Of a stretch of DNA of 64,000 nucleotides, positions 36,505 through 46,527 are shown piece by piece. The notes under the pieces were generated by a model that had not been told where the DNA came from, made no database searches, and worked only from the letters and a program-made list of their open reading frames with translations. The position numbers and the translations under genes were made by a program. The stretch lies in NCBI GenBank assembly GCA_016790165.1, contig JAEUPL010000011.1:1-64000 (forward strand), given 5' to 3'. Numbering within the stretch: position 1 is the stretch's first letter; each line of letters begins with the position of its first letter. The stretch comes from Burkholderiales bacterium (lineage in GTDB: Bacteria; Pseudomonadota; Gammaproteobacteria; Burkholderiales; Casimicrobiaceae).

Positions 36505-37608
36505 ATGCAATTTAAGAACATACCTCGCGACCTGGTGTTGAAACCCTTGCAGGCAGTATCCGGGATTGTGGAACGTCGCCAGACGTTGCCGATCCTCGCC
36601 AACGTGCTGTTTGAGCACAAGGGCACGACGCTCAACACCATCGCCACCGATCTTGAATTGCAGATTTCCGCCAAGGTTGAAGTGCCGGACGCGGGCGATC
36701 AGGCCACCACGGTCGCCGCGCGCAAACTGCAGGACCTGCTCCGCGCGCTGCCCGATAACAGCGAGATATCGATTGACGCCAAGGACAGCAAGATGGCGGT
36801 GAAGGCGGGCAAGAGCCGCTTCAGCCTGCAAACACTGCCGGCGGCGGACTATCCACGCCTGACCATGAGCCAGGAGCAGTTGCAGAGCTTCAAGCTGCCG
36901 CAGAAGCTGCTCAAGGCCACGTTGCGCCTGGTCGAATTCGCGATGGCGCAACAGGACATCCGCTTCTACCTGAACGGAATGCTGTTCGTGCTCGATAAAG
37001 ATCAGCTCGTCTGCGTCGCCACCGATGGCCATCGTCTGAGCTACGCCACGATGCCGGTCGAAGGCAACTTCAACCGCCAGGAAATCATCGTGCCGCGCAA
37101 GACGGTGATTGAGCTGTCCAAGCTGCTGGCCGAGACCGACGACCTGATCACGGTGGACATCCTCGCCAACCAGGTGCGCTTCAGCTTTGGCAATATCGAG
37201 CTCACCAGCAAGGTCATCGACGGCAAGTTCCCGGATTACAACCGCGTCATTCCGACGTCACACAGCAAGATCATCACACTGGATCGTCTGCTGCTGCTGC
37301 ACACGCTGCAACGCGCGGCGATTTTGTCCAATGAGCGGTTCCGTGGTGTGCGGATCGGTCTGCATCCGGGGGCGCTCAAGATTGCCTGTACCAACAACGA
37401 GCAGGAAGAGGCGGAAGAAGAAATCGAAGTCGCCTACGAAGGTGCGGCAGTCGATATCGGCTTCAACATCAATTACCTGCTCGACGCGTTGGCAACCCTG
37501 TCGTCCAACGAAATCACCATCGCCTTGCAGGACTCCTCCGCCAGCGCGCTGTTCACGGTGCCCGGTCGCACCGACTTCAAATACGTCGTGATGCCAATGC
37601 GGATCTAG
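36505..37608 (+). CDS. dnaN: DNA polymerase III beta subunit (sliding clamp)
   Basis: A 367-residue processivity clamp that encircles DNA as a dimer and tethers polymerase III. Three clamp repeats are readable: domain 1 (LQAVSGIVERRQTLPILANVLFEH), domain 2 (LRLVEFAMAQQDIRFYLNGMLFVLD, CVATDGHRLSYATM) and domain 3 (DRLLLLHTLQRAAILSNERFRGVRIG). The chain ends with the conserved YVVMPMRI. The ATG follows AGGG about 11 bases upstream. Gene order dnaA-dnaN-gyrB is standard, and the preceding gap is the candidate origin. Confidence 0.98.
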   Translation: MQFKNIPRDLVLKPLQAVSGIVERRQTLPILANVLFEHKGTTLNTIATDLELQISAKVEVPDAGDQATTVAARKLQDLLRALPDNSEISIDAKDSKMAVKAGKSRFSLQTLPAADYPRLTMSQEQLQSFKLPQKLLKATLRLVEFAMAQQDIRFYLNGMLFVLDKDQLVCVATDGHRLSYATMPVEGNFNRQEIIVPRKTVIELSKLLAETDDLITVDILANQVRFSFGNIELTSKVIDGKFPDYNRVIPTSHSKIITLDRLLLLHTLQRAAILSNERFRGVRIGLHPGALKIACTNNEQEEAEEEIEVAYEGAAVDIGFNINYLLDALATLSSNEITIALQDSSASALFTVPGRTDFKYVVMPMRI

Positions 37609-37623
37609 CGCAAGCGTTGCCCC

Positions 37624-37643
37624 GCAGGAGCGGCTTGCCGCGA
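37624..37643. repeat. REP-like palindrome between dnaN and gyrB
   Basis: GCAGGAGCGGCTTGCCGCGA resembles the widespread REP core GTAGGAGCGGCTT.AGCCGCGA found in many gamma- and betaproteobacterial genomes. GCGGC-TT-GCCGC forms a small perfect stem. A related core occurs at 62961-62990. Confidence 0.5.
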
Positions 37644-37673
37644 CACCTCCATTTGTTCCATCGTATGCCGTAG

Positions 37674-40148
<2,475 letters not shown>

Positions 40149-40169
40149 CCAAGACCCTGAGGAAGTCCG

Positions 40170-40520
40170 ATGGAACCACTTCGCGAGCCTGATGCGGAAG
40201 TGGTTTTTTCATTGAAGGCGACGCGGGCAGATGGAAAGCCGAAAACAGCGAAGTCAGGATATCGGCCGGAGTACGGCATTCGTCCTGACTATTGGACCTG
40301 CACTCACCATGAGTTTGAAGAAGCTTCAGGGGTTTCCACTGGACAATCTGTCAATGCCCGCATTTGGTTCATCTCGCCGGAGGTCTATCCTCACACTCTG
40401 TGGATTGGACGACAGTTAGTTGTTCGAGAAGGAGCTAGGATAGTTGGTAGCGCGATTGTCGTACGTGTAGTAAATCCGCTGATGCTGTCTTTGGATGAAG
40501 GGCCTGTTGATTTTTCGTAA
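40170..40520 (+). CDS. Free-standing EF-Tu domain III-like protein
   Basis: A 116-residue protein that reads like the third beta-barrel domain of elongation factor Tu without the GTPase. Residues 9-40 (AEVVFSLKATRADGKPKTAK and GYRPEYGIR) parallel the EF-Tu AEVYILSKDEGG...GYRPQFYFR. Residues 80-105 (RQLVVREGARIVGSAIVVRV) parallel RFAIREGGRTVGAGVVAKV. There is no P-loop or domain II. The start has AGGAAG nine bases upstream. The coding bases are AT-richer than gyrB next to it, and the next genes are a toxin-antitoxin pair, so horizontal gain is likely. It could mimic or compete with EF-Tu; no function is proven. Confidence 0.8.
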   Translation: MEPLREPDAEVVFSLKATRADGKPKTAKSGYRPEYGIRPDYWTCTHHEFEEASGVSTGQSVNARIWFISPEVYPHTLWIGRQLVVREGARIVGSAIVVRVVNPLMLSLDEGPVDFS

Positions 40521-40573
40521 CTCATACCGCGCTGCGGTCTGAGCCACCGCCTGTACAGGTCATCGCTCAAGAG

Positions 40574-40960
40574 TCACCTGAACGGATTCACCACTTTCAC
40601 CGTTCCAATTACCTGCCCATGCTGCAGGTCTTCGCTGTAGAGCGTCTCGCACTGCGCGAGCGTGGCTGCTGCGACAATCAATCCGTCCCAATGTGAGAGC
40701 TGGTAGCGCGTGGCGAGTGCCTGTGCCAGCCGATAGGTTGCCAGCGTGATGTCGTGCACGGTGCTCACGTTGGCGATGGCGTCAGCTAGCGCGTAGGCGG
40801 TTTCGCGATCCTTGCCGGTTTTGCGGCAGACGGCCACAAATTCGTTGAGCACCTGAACGCTGATGTGCGGTTGCGCGCCGGCGAGGCGACGGGCGATCTT
40901 TTCTTTCTTGCCGCTGTCGAGCAGGTAGCCGAGGATATTGGTGTCGAGGAATGCAGGCAT
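40574..40960 (-). CDS. PIN-domain toxin, VapC family
   Basis: A 128-residue PIN-domain ribonuclease, probably the toxin of a type II toxin-antitoxin pair that cleaves RNA. The four acidic metal ligands are present: D6 (FLDTNIL), E40 (LNEFVAVC), D92 (HWDGLIVAAA) and D111 (YSEDLQHG). The length fits VapC. The start overlaps the antitoxin stop codon as TGATG, so translation is coupled. Its RNA target cannot be read from sequence. Confidence 0.88.
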   Translation of the reverse strand: MPAFLDTNILGYLLDSGKKEKIARRLAGAQPHISVQVLNEFVAVCRKTGKDRETAYALADAIANVSTVHDITLATYRLAQALATRYQLSHWDGLIVAAATLAQCETLYSEDLQHGQVIGTVKVVNPFR

Positions 40961-41181
40961 CAGCGACGGCTGTTCAATTCATCGCGATCGAACTTGAATC
41001 CTTTCGGCAAGGTGCCGCGATGCGCGTCAAAGATCGAAAGATCGGCCACCGGTTCTTCGTAAGGCACGATCTTCGCCACCGGCTTGCCGTGCCGCGTGAT
41101 GACGGCCGGCTTGCCCGCCAGCGCGGCATCGATCACGGCGCTGAGGCGGGCTTTGGCTTGGGCGAGTGAATATGCAGACAT
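40960..41181 (-). CDS. Phd/YefM-type antitoxin
   Basis: A 73-residue antitoxin partner of the PIN toxin. The N-terminal fold SAYSLAQAKARLSAVIDAALAGKPAVITRHGKPVAKIVPYEE (shown by its parts MSAYSLAQAKARLS and VITRHGKPVAKIVP) is the Phd DNA-binding domain. The C-terminal tail FDAHRGTLPKGFKFDRDEL would wrap the toxin. The start MSAYSL at 41181 is preferred over a TTG-type start five codons upstream. It lies directly downstream of a perfect inverted repeat that is probably its operator. Confidence 0.85.
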   Translation of the reverse strand: MSAYSLAQAKARLSAVIDAALAGKPAVITRHGKPVAKIVPYEEPVADLSIFDAHRGTLPKGFKFDRDELNSRR

Positions 41182-41185
41182 GACT

Positions 41186-41212
41186 AATATGACCAAATTT
41201 TATGGTCATATT
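41186..41212. promoter_or_regulatory. Palindromic operator of the toxin-antitoxin pair
   Basis: AATATGACCA (41186-41195) and TGGTCATATT (41203-41212) form a perfect 10-bp inverted repeat with an AT-only 7-base spacer, ending 5 bases before the antitoxin start. Phd-type antitoxins bind such dyads to repress their own operon. Binding here is inferred. Confidence 0.7.
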
Positions 41213-41257
41213 TTATCGTTCGTTTTCGGCGAATTCAAGGGAAGTGCGCGTTTTGCG

Positions 41258-42181
41258 TCACTTCCCCCGCCGCAACCCCAACCAGATCACAGCGCTCACC
41301 ACAATCAACGCGCCAACGACCTGAATCGGCGCGATGGCTTGGCCGAGGAATAGCCAGGCGAGGATGAGCGCGAACACCGGTTCCACGTTCATGATGGCGG
41401 AATTTCCGGCGACGCCGAGCTTGGGCAGCACGGTAAACATCAGCGTGAAGCCGGAGCCGTAGAGCAGCGTGAGCAGCGCGAGCCCGAGCCAGCCGAGATG
41501 CGGCGTGGGGCCGCTGGGGAATTGCAGGCCACCTTGCACGGTGGCGCTGAGGATGGCGACGATGCCCGCCATGCCCAGCGTGGTGCAGGAGCGCACGCGG
41601 CCGTCGAGCGCGGTGATTTCGTGCTGCGTCAGAATCATCGCCAGGCCAAACAGCAGTGCCGCAGCGAGCGCAAAGGCGACACCCACACCGATCTTGGCCC
41701 AGTGCGCGCCCGCGCCCAGGCCCGAGGCCGCGCCCGCCACATCGAGCGCCAGCGCGAGACCGAACAGGATCACCGGCATCGCGATCAGCATCGAGCGGTC
41801 CGGCCGCTTGCCGTAGAGCACGCGATCCCAGAACGCCGCGCAGAGCGGATAGGTGTTGAACGCGAGCAGTGCCAGCGCCACCGGCAGCCGCGCGACCGAG
41901 GAATAGATGGTCAGGCTTTGCAGACCGATCAGCACGCCAATCACGGGCACAAAACGCCGTTGCCGTGGCGTCAGCGCGTCGAAGCGAAACGGCACGCCCT
42001 GCAAGCGGATTACGGCGAACAGGATGGTGGCCGAGAGGGCGCTGCGAAACACCACTGCGGTGGCGACATCCACGCCGTTATTGAACGCCAGCCGCGCCGC
42101 GACGTGGTTGGCGCCCATCACCAGCGCGATCAGCAGCAGAATGAAGAACGCGGTGGTAGTGAGCGGTTTGGCGGACGACAT
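41258..42181 (-). CDS. EamA/DMT-family transporter
   Basis: A 307-residue inner-membrane protein with about ten transmembrane segments in two EamA repeats. Visible are the start FILLLIALVMGANHVAARLAF, the first-half end LPVALALLAFNTYPLCAAFWD, and the second-half end NVEPVFALILAWLFLGQAI. It differs clearly from the other EamA protein at 33834-34721. The substrate is unknown. It stands alone, between the toxin-antitoxin pair and a large surface protein gene. Confidence 0.85.
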   Translation of the reverse strand: MSSAKPLTTTAFFILLLIALVMGANHVAARLAFNNGVDVATAVVFRSALSATILFAVIRLQGVPFRFDALTPRQRRFVPVIGVLIGLQSLTIYSSVARLPVALALLAFNTYPLCAAFWDRVLYGKRPDRSMLIAMPVILFGLALALDVAGAASGLGAGAHWAKIGVGVAFALAAALLFGLAMILTQHEITALDGRVRSCTTLGMAGIVAILSATVQGGLQFPSGPTPHLGWLGLALLTLLYGSGFTLMFTVLPKLGVAGNSAIMNVEPVFALILAWLFLGQAIAPIQVVGALIVVSAVIWLGLRRGK

Positions 42182-42275
42182 CGCGTTAGCTTAGCGTTGG
42201 CCCGCTCCACGGGAAACCACGCGCTTCGAATTCGCAAGCGGCGATCGGTTTGCCGCCTGCGAGAACCGCCGGCGG

Positions 42276-45029
42276 CTAGGGCACCAGCGTGGCGAGATAG
42301 TTTTCGATGTCGGTGGCGGTGGTGCGGCAGGTGGTTAGCGGCGGGCAGACGCCGACCGCGTCGGCGATCAGCGCACTACCGCGGAAGCCGAGCAGGTAGC
42401 GCATGACCAGCAGACCGTCGGTCGCGGCGTCGTAACTCCCGTTGGCGTCGATATCGAGCGCAGTGCCGACGTTGAGCAGATAGCTGCGGATGAGCACGTC
42501 GTTGCGGGTGGCGGTGTTGCTGGTGGCACCGGTGGACAACGCTGCGCCGGTGAGGCCGAGCAGGTGGCGCATGATCAGCAGACCATCGGTGGTCGCCAGG
42601 TATTTGCCGGTAGCGCCGCTGGCGTCCACATCAAGCGTGAAGGGGGGCGCAGTCACGGTCAGTGCGCCGCCGGTCATCGTGATGTCGAAGCCAAGCTGGT
42701 CGGAGTAGAGCTGCGGCGGGTAGGTGCCCACATTGGTGGTGTCGGCTGTGCCGTAGGGCGCTCCCAGCCCAAGGATGTGCGGCGAGCCAGCGGCGGATGG
42801 CGGGTTGTAGGTGACGTTGGAGAGGCTGGTCACGGCAACGCCGTCCCAGACCTTGTTGATGTTGCTCGCCGAGATCGCGAGCGGTGTCAGGAACTGGCGC
42901 AGCAGCGGAGACGTGTTGCCCTCGTAGATGCGCCACACGCCGGTGCCTGCGGTGAAATCAAACCCCGTAAAGCTGGCCTGCTGCTTCATCTGTGCCGCAC
43001 TCAGGTTGGTGGTGCCAGCGGTCGAGCCGCTACCCGCGCCGAGGGTGGCGCCCGACAACGCACTGCTCCAGAACGTGTTGCTGACCGTGCCGCTGGCGTA
43101 TTGCCCGAGGACACCGCCTTTGGTGCCGGTGGCGGTGAGGGTGCCGGTGGCGTACGCGCGTGACAGATTGGCGAGGCCCGCGCTGATCTGTCGCTGATAG
43201 GCCGAGACGCCGCCGACCGGTGTGGTGCCGGTGACGTTTCCGGTGGCGTACACATCGCTGATGGTGGCGTCCGACGTGAAGCCGGCGAAACCGCCGCTGT
43301 AGCCAGCGCCCGCGACGTTGCCCGCAGCAAACGATTTGCTGATGGTATTGCCACGACTGAATCCCACAAAGCCGGCCACATAAGTGGCAGCCGGGGCGTT
43401 GACCGTGGACGTCGTGTAGGACGTAGTGACGTTGCCGTCCGCAAACCCGACAAAGCCCGCGACATACGAGTTGGCGCCGCTGCCGGTCACGGTTCCGCTG
43501 GCGTAAGACCCGCTGACCAGGACCCCGGAGCTGAGCGAACCGGCGAAGCCGCCGATGCTGCCTGCGCCTGCGGCGGTCGCGGTGACGCTGCCGGTTGCGT
43601 AACTGTTACTGATGCTGGTCCCTTGGAACGCACCGACCAGACCGCCGATGCCGGTGCCATTGCCGCTCACCGGACCGGTCGCATAGCCGTTGGTGATGGT
43701 GCCACTCTGGCCGGAGCCGATCAGACCGCCAGCGTAGGCCGTTCCCGTGACGCTGCCGGTGGCAAAGCTGTTGCTGATCGCGTTGCGGCTGAATCCGATC
43801 AGACCACCGGTGTAGGAACCCGTTGAGATGACCGTACCGCTGGCGGAAGATGCGGTGACGCCGCCGCCATTTTCGAAGCCCACCAAACCGCCCGTCGATC
43901 CCACACCAGTCACGGTGCCGCTGGCCGTTGAGTTGGTGATGCCGCCGCGCAAGTAGCCCACGAGCCCGCCCACCTGGTCACCCACGCCAGTGACGGCGCC
44001 TGAGGCGGTGCTGTTATTGACTGCGGAGTCGGCCCAGCCGACGGCGCCACCGGTGCCGCTTGGGAACGCGCCCACGGCTGCGGTGCCGTTGACGGTGGTC
44101 GATACGGTCACGTTGCGCACCGCGCCGCCGCCGAGGTAGCCAGCGACTGCCCCCACGGCGCCGCGACCGGTGACGCTGCCGCCGGTGAGGGTGATGTCAC
44201 GCACGTCGCCGTTGTTCCATCCATAACCGAACAGCCCGACGTAGTCTGTGGCGGGTCGATTGATGGTCAGGCCGCCAATGCGGTGGCCCAGACCGTGAAA
44301 CTGGCCGCTGAAGCGTGTCGCGGTCGGTGAGGCGGAGTCGTAGCCGACGGGACGAAATCCCTGGCCGCTATCCCACGTGGCTGTGCTGGATGCGTCAATG
44401 TCGGCACCCAGTGCGTACTTGACGGTGGGTGCGCCGTACATCCCCTGCAGATCGGTACCGGTGATGCTGCCGTCAGCGCCGAGCGCGGTGATCACGGTGA
44501 AGTTGTTGACGCCGAGCGAGAAGTTGTTGCCGGCTGGCAAGTCAATCTGCACGCCAGCGCCCAGGATGTAATCACGCGTCGCACCGACAGTGAGACGCAG
44601 CGCCCCGGAGGCGCCGGTGGCGCTGATGCTGGCGTTGACAGCGATGTCATTGGCTGCGGTGAGCAGCAATGTTTTTCCCGGTGCCGCCCAGGAGATCGGT
44701 GCAGCCACTGTGATCTTGCCGGGTTCCGTGCCAGTGCCCGCCGTGCCGGTGGTGACTGAAACATACGCGACTGCGCCAAAGCCGCTGGCGCCGGTGATGT
44801 CGGAGACGCACACCGAGGAGCCGCTGGCGCTCGGAGTCCACAAACGCGGCGAAACCTGGGTGCCTGCGCCGGACCAGGCACCGCCGCTGCTGCTGGCGCA
44901 GCTGGCGATGGTGACATCGAAAAAAGCGATGGCAGGTGTTACGCCGGTGATTGCGATGGCGGCCAGCGCAATGCGGGCCCACTGCCGCAGCGGGCGGAAG
45001 GCGCTGGATGAGCGCTCGAGTGAAAACAT
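42276..45029 (-). CDS. GLUG-repeat surface protein with dockerin-like C-terminus
   Basis: A 917-residue exported protein. After a signal peptide (WARIALAAIAITGVTPAIAF) comes a filamentous-haemagglutinin-like beta-helix start (residues about 40-230). From about 230 to 690 there are many GLUG-type repeats of the form GGLVG.......NSYATGSVTG. The last 130 residues hold two dockerin-like calcium motifs, LDVDASGATG...TTDGLLIMRHLLG and LDIDANGSYDAATDGLLVMRYLLG, then CPPLTTC and a final helix. It is probably a secreted or surface adhesin-like protein. The partner of the dockerin-like end is unknown. No autotransporter barrel is present, so the export route is unclear. Confidence 0.8.
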   Translation of the reverse strand: MFSLERSSSAFRPLRQWARIALAAIAITGVTPAIAFFDVTIASCASSSGGAWSGAGTQVSPRLWTPSASGSSVCVSDITGASGFGAVAYVSVTTGTAGTGTEPGKITVAAPISWAAPGKTLLLTAANDIAVNASISATGASGALRLTVGATRDYILGAGVQIDLPAGNNFSLGVNNFTVITALGADGSITGTDLQGMYGAPTVKYALGADIDASSTATWDSGQGFRPVGYDSASPTATRFSGQFHGLGHRIGGLTINRPATDYVGLFGYGWNNGDVRDITLTGGSVTGRGAVGAVAGYLGGGAVRNVTVSTTVNGTAAVGAFPSGTGGAVGWADSAVNNSTASGAVTGVGDQVGGLVGYLRGGITNSTASGTVTGVGSTGGLVGFENGGGVTASSASGTVISTGSYTGGLIGFSRNAISNSFATGSVTGTAYAGGLIGSGQSGTITNGYATGPVSGNGTGIGGLVGAFQGTSISNSYATGSVTATAAGAGSIGGFAGSLSSGVLVSGSYASGTVTGSGANSYVAGFVGFADGNVTTSYTTSTVNAPAATYVAGFVGFSRGNTISKSFAAGNVAGAGYSGGFAGFTSDATISDVYATGNVTGTTPVGGVSAYQRQISAGLANLSRAYATGTLTATGTKGGVLGQYASGTVSNTFWSSALSGATLGAGSGSTAGTTNLSAAQMKQQASFTGFDFTAGTGVWRIYEGNTSPLLRQFLTPLAISASNINKVWDGVAVTSLSNVTYNPPSAAGSPHILGLGAPYGTADTTNVGTYPPQLYSDQLGFDITMTGGALTVTAPPFTLDVDASGATGKYLATTDGLLIMRHLLGLTGAALSTGATSNTATRNDVLIRSYLLNVGTALDIDANGSYDAATDGLLVMRYLLGFRGSALIADAVGVCPPLTTCRTTATDIENYLATLVP

Positions 45030-45172
45030 TGAGACCCCCGGGAGAAGCTGATGGCTGGCCGCGCTTGGGTGTGCGGTCGTCGCTGCTCAGATTAATACTA
45101 TGCCTGCACCGCGACAGCAAGACCGGCACGGCGCGGCACAATGCGACGATGGCGGGCAGCGATGGATGGATG

Positions 45173-45180
45173 AGGGAGGA
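45173..45180 (+). promoter_or_regulatory. Strong ribosome-binding site fixing the phosphatase start
   Basis: The purine-rich GAGGGAGGA stretch ends six bases before a GTG at 45187. Upstream ATG codons at 45100 and 45166 lack such a site, so translation probably starts at the GTG. Confidence 0.7.
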
Positions 45181-45186
45181 AACGCC

Positions 45187-45675
45187 GTGGCAAATTCGCA
45201 GTGGGGGGTCTTGTTCGTTTGCATGGGCAATATCTGCCGCAGCCCGACGGCAGAAGGCGTGTTCCGCCACAAGGCGCGCCAGGCGGGGCTGCTGGATCGT
45301 TTGCTGATTGATTCGGCAGGGACGCACAACTATCACCCCGGTGAACCGCCGGACGCGCGCGCGCAGGCCTACGCGCGCGAACGCGGGTACGACCTCTCGG
45401 CACTGCGGGCGCGGCACCTGCGGGACGACGATTTCGAGCGCTTCGACCAGATCGTGGTGATGGATGACTTGAACTTTTCCACCGTGATCGCCCGCGCCAC
45501 TGCAGCGCAGCGAGGCAAAGTGCAGCGCCTTCTGGCGTTTGCGGCCGATCCAGCGATCCGCGCGCAGCGCGAGGTGCCCGATCCGTACTACGGCAACGCG
45601 GCAGACTTTCGCCGCGTGCTGGACTGGGTGGAGTGCGCCTGCGACGGCTTGCTGGCCAATATCGCCACGAGGTAG
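45187..45675 (+). CDS. Low-molecular-weight protein-tyrosine phosphatase
   Basis: A 162-residue cytoplasmic phosphatase. The catalytic loop C12-x5-R18-S19 is seen as VCMGNICRSP. The second family motif, with the general-acid aspartate, is VPDPYYG near residue 130, and the chain ends LDWVECACDGLLANI. The GTG start is supported by a strong ribosome-binding site and by the usual family length. Such enzymes act on tyrosine kinases of polysaccharide export or on arginine phosphate; no kinase gene is nearby. It is divergent from the GLUG-repeat gene and upstream of the secreted-protein cluster. Confidence 0.9.
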   Translation: MANSQWGVLFVCMGNICRSPTAEGVFRHKARQAGLLDRLLIDSAGTHNYHPGEPPDARAQAYARERGYDLSALRARHLRDDDFERFDQIVVMDDLNFSTVIARATAAQRGKVQRLLAFAADPAIRAQREVPDPYYGNAADFRRVLDWVECACDGLLANIATR

Positions 45676-45747
45676 CGGTGGTTTGATCGACTTGTCAATA
45701 AATCGCGCTGCAGCGACCGCCTGCTGGTGGTTTGCACTAAAAAGCTG

Positions 45748-45777
45748 TTGCCAACGCGGCGCGCAGCGCAGTAGTAT
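45748..45777 (+). promoter_or_regulatory. Possible promoter of the secreted-protein cluster
   Basis: TTGCCA and TAGTAT are separated by 18 bases in the 236-base gap before the CARDB-like gene. The gap holds no other gene-like feature. The match to sigma-70 boxes is fair only. Confidence 0.35.
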
Positions 45778-45911
45778 GCACAGCATCAAGCCCGCGGCAG
45801 GTTGGCACAGCGTCAGGGGGCGATTTCGTCTCTTTCCGACACAGGCTGATTGCGCCGCAAAAGCAAGGCCAATGCCCCCTGGACCGGGGTAGGATCATCG
45901 AGGGAAAGACC

Positions 45912-46481
45912 ATGTTGAAGCCATTCACCGCGTTGTTTGCCGCTGTGCTGACGAGCGCCGTCGCGTTCGCTCAGGTCGGACCGCTGAAACCGCCGCAACC
46001 GAATGGGCCGCCGAAGGTAGACCCAAAGTTGCTGACGCAACCCATCAAGCCGGACCTGTCGGTGAAGATACAGGACGTCAAGATGAGTTGCCCACAAACA
46101 GCGGGTGAATCACCGTTCAAGATCACTTTGCAAGTGCGCAATAACGGCGGCAAGTTTGCCGACGCCGCCGTCACGGGTGGCAAGTCAATGAGCATCGAGA
46201 TCAAGGTTGACGATGAGCCGACGGTGCTGGGCGGCGGGTTCTGGGCGAAGGCTGCGGTCGATGCCATCAATTCGCCCGCTGGCTGGGTTTCAACACAATC
46301 CGGGCCGATGATCCTTAATTTCACCAAGGGGGCGGGCAAGCCGGACCCGACGCGACTGGCTACGCCGAAAACGGTGGCGGTGACCGTGTTTGTTGATTCC
46401 AACAATGTGGTCGACGAGCTCAACGAGAACAACAACAAGGATCAAACGATGTTCACGATTCCGGCCAACGTTTGCAAATAA
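45912..46481 (+). CDS. Small exported CARDB-like protein
   Basis: A 189-residue protein with a signal peptide (TALFAAVLTSAVAFAQ), a proline-rich linker and one immunoglobulin-like domain. The pattern KPDLSVKIQDVKMSCP...FKITLQVRNNGGKFADAAVTGG...TVAVTVFVDSNNVVDELNENNNKDQ is typical of CARDB adhesion modules. The ending NNVVDELNENNN is the clearest hallmark. Two cysteines (MSCP and NVCK) may pair. The start follows GAGGGA nine bases upstream. It is first in a run of five exported proteins, with 46 bases to the next gene. Its partner is unknown. Confidence 0.75.
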   Translation: MLKPFTALFAAVLTSAVAFAQVGPLKPPQPNGPPKVDPKLLTQPIKPDLSVKIQDVKMSCPQTAGESPFKITLQVRNNGGKFADAAVTGGKSMSIEIKVDDEPTVLGGGFWAKAAVDAINSPAGWVSTQSGPMILNFTKGAGKPDPTRLATPKTVAVTVFVDSNNVVDELNENNNKDQTMFTIPANVCK

Positions 46482-46527
46482 GCGGTGGCGCGTGACGGAA
46501 GCATTACGAATCGGGGGGGATGGATCG

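Noticed and set aside
40526-40538. Short hairpin ACCGC-GCT-GCGGT after the EF-Tu-like gene
   Set aside because: Five base pairs without a U-run is too weak to call a terminator.
42490-44574. DNA-level repetition resembling a tandem repeat array
   Set aside because: The repetition encodes GLUG protein repeats and has no constant spacers, so it is neither a CRISPR array nor a simple tandem repeat.
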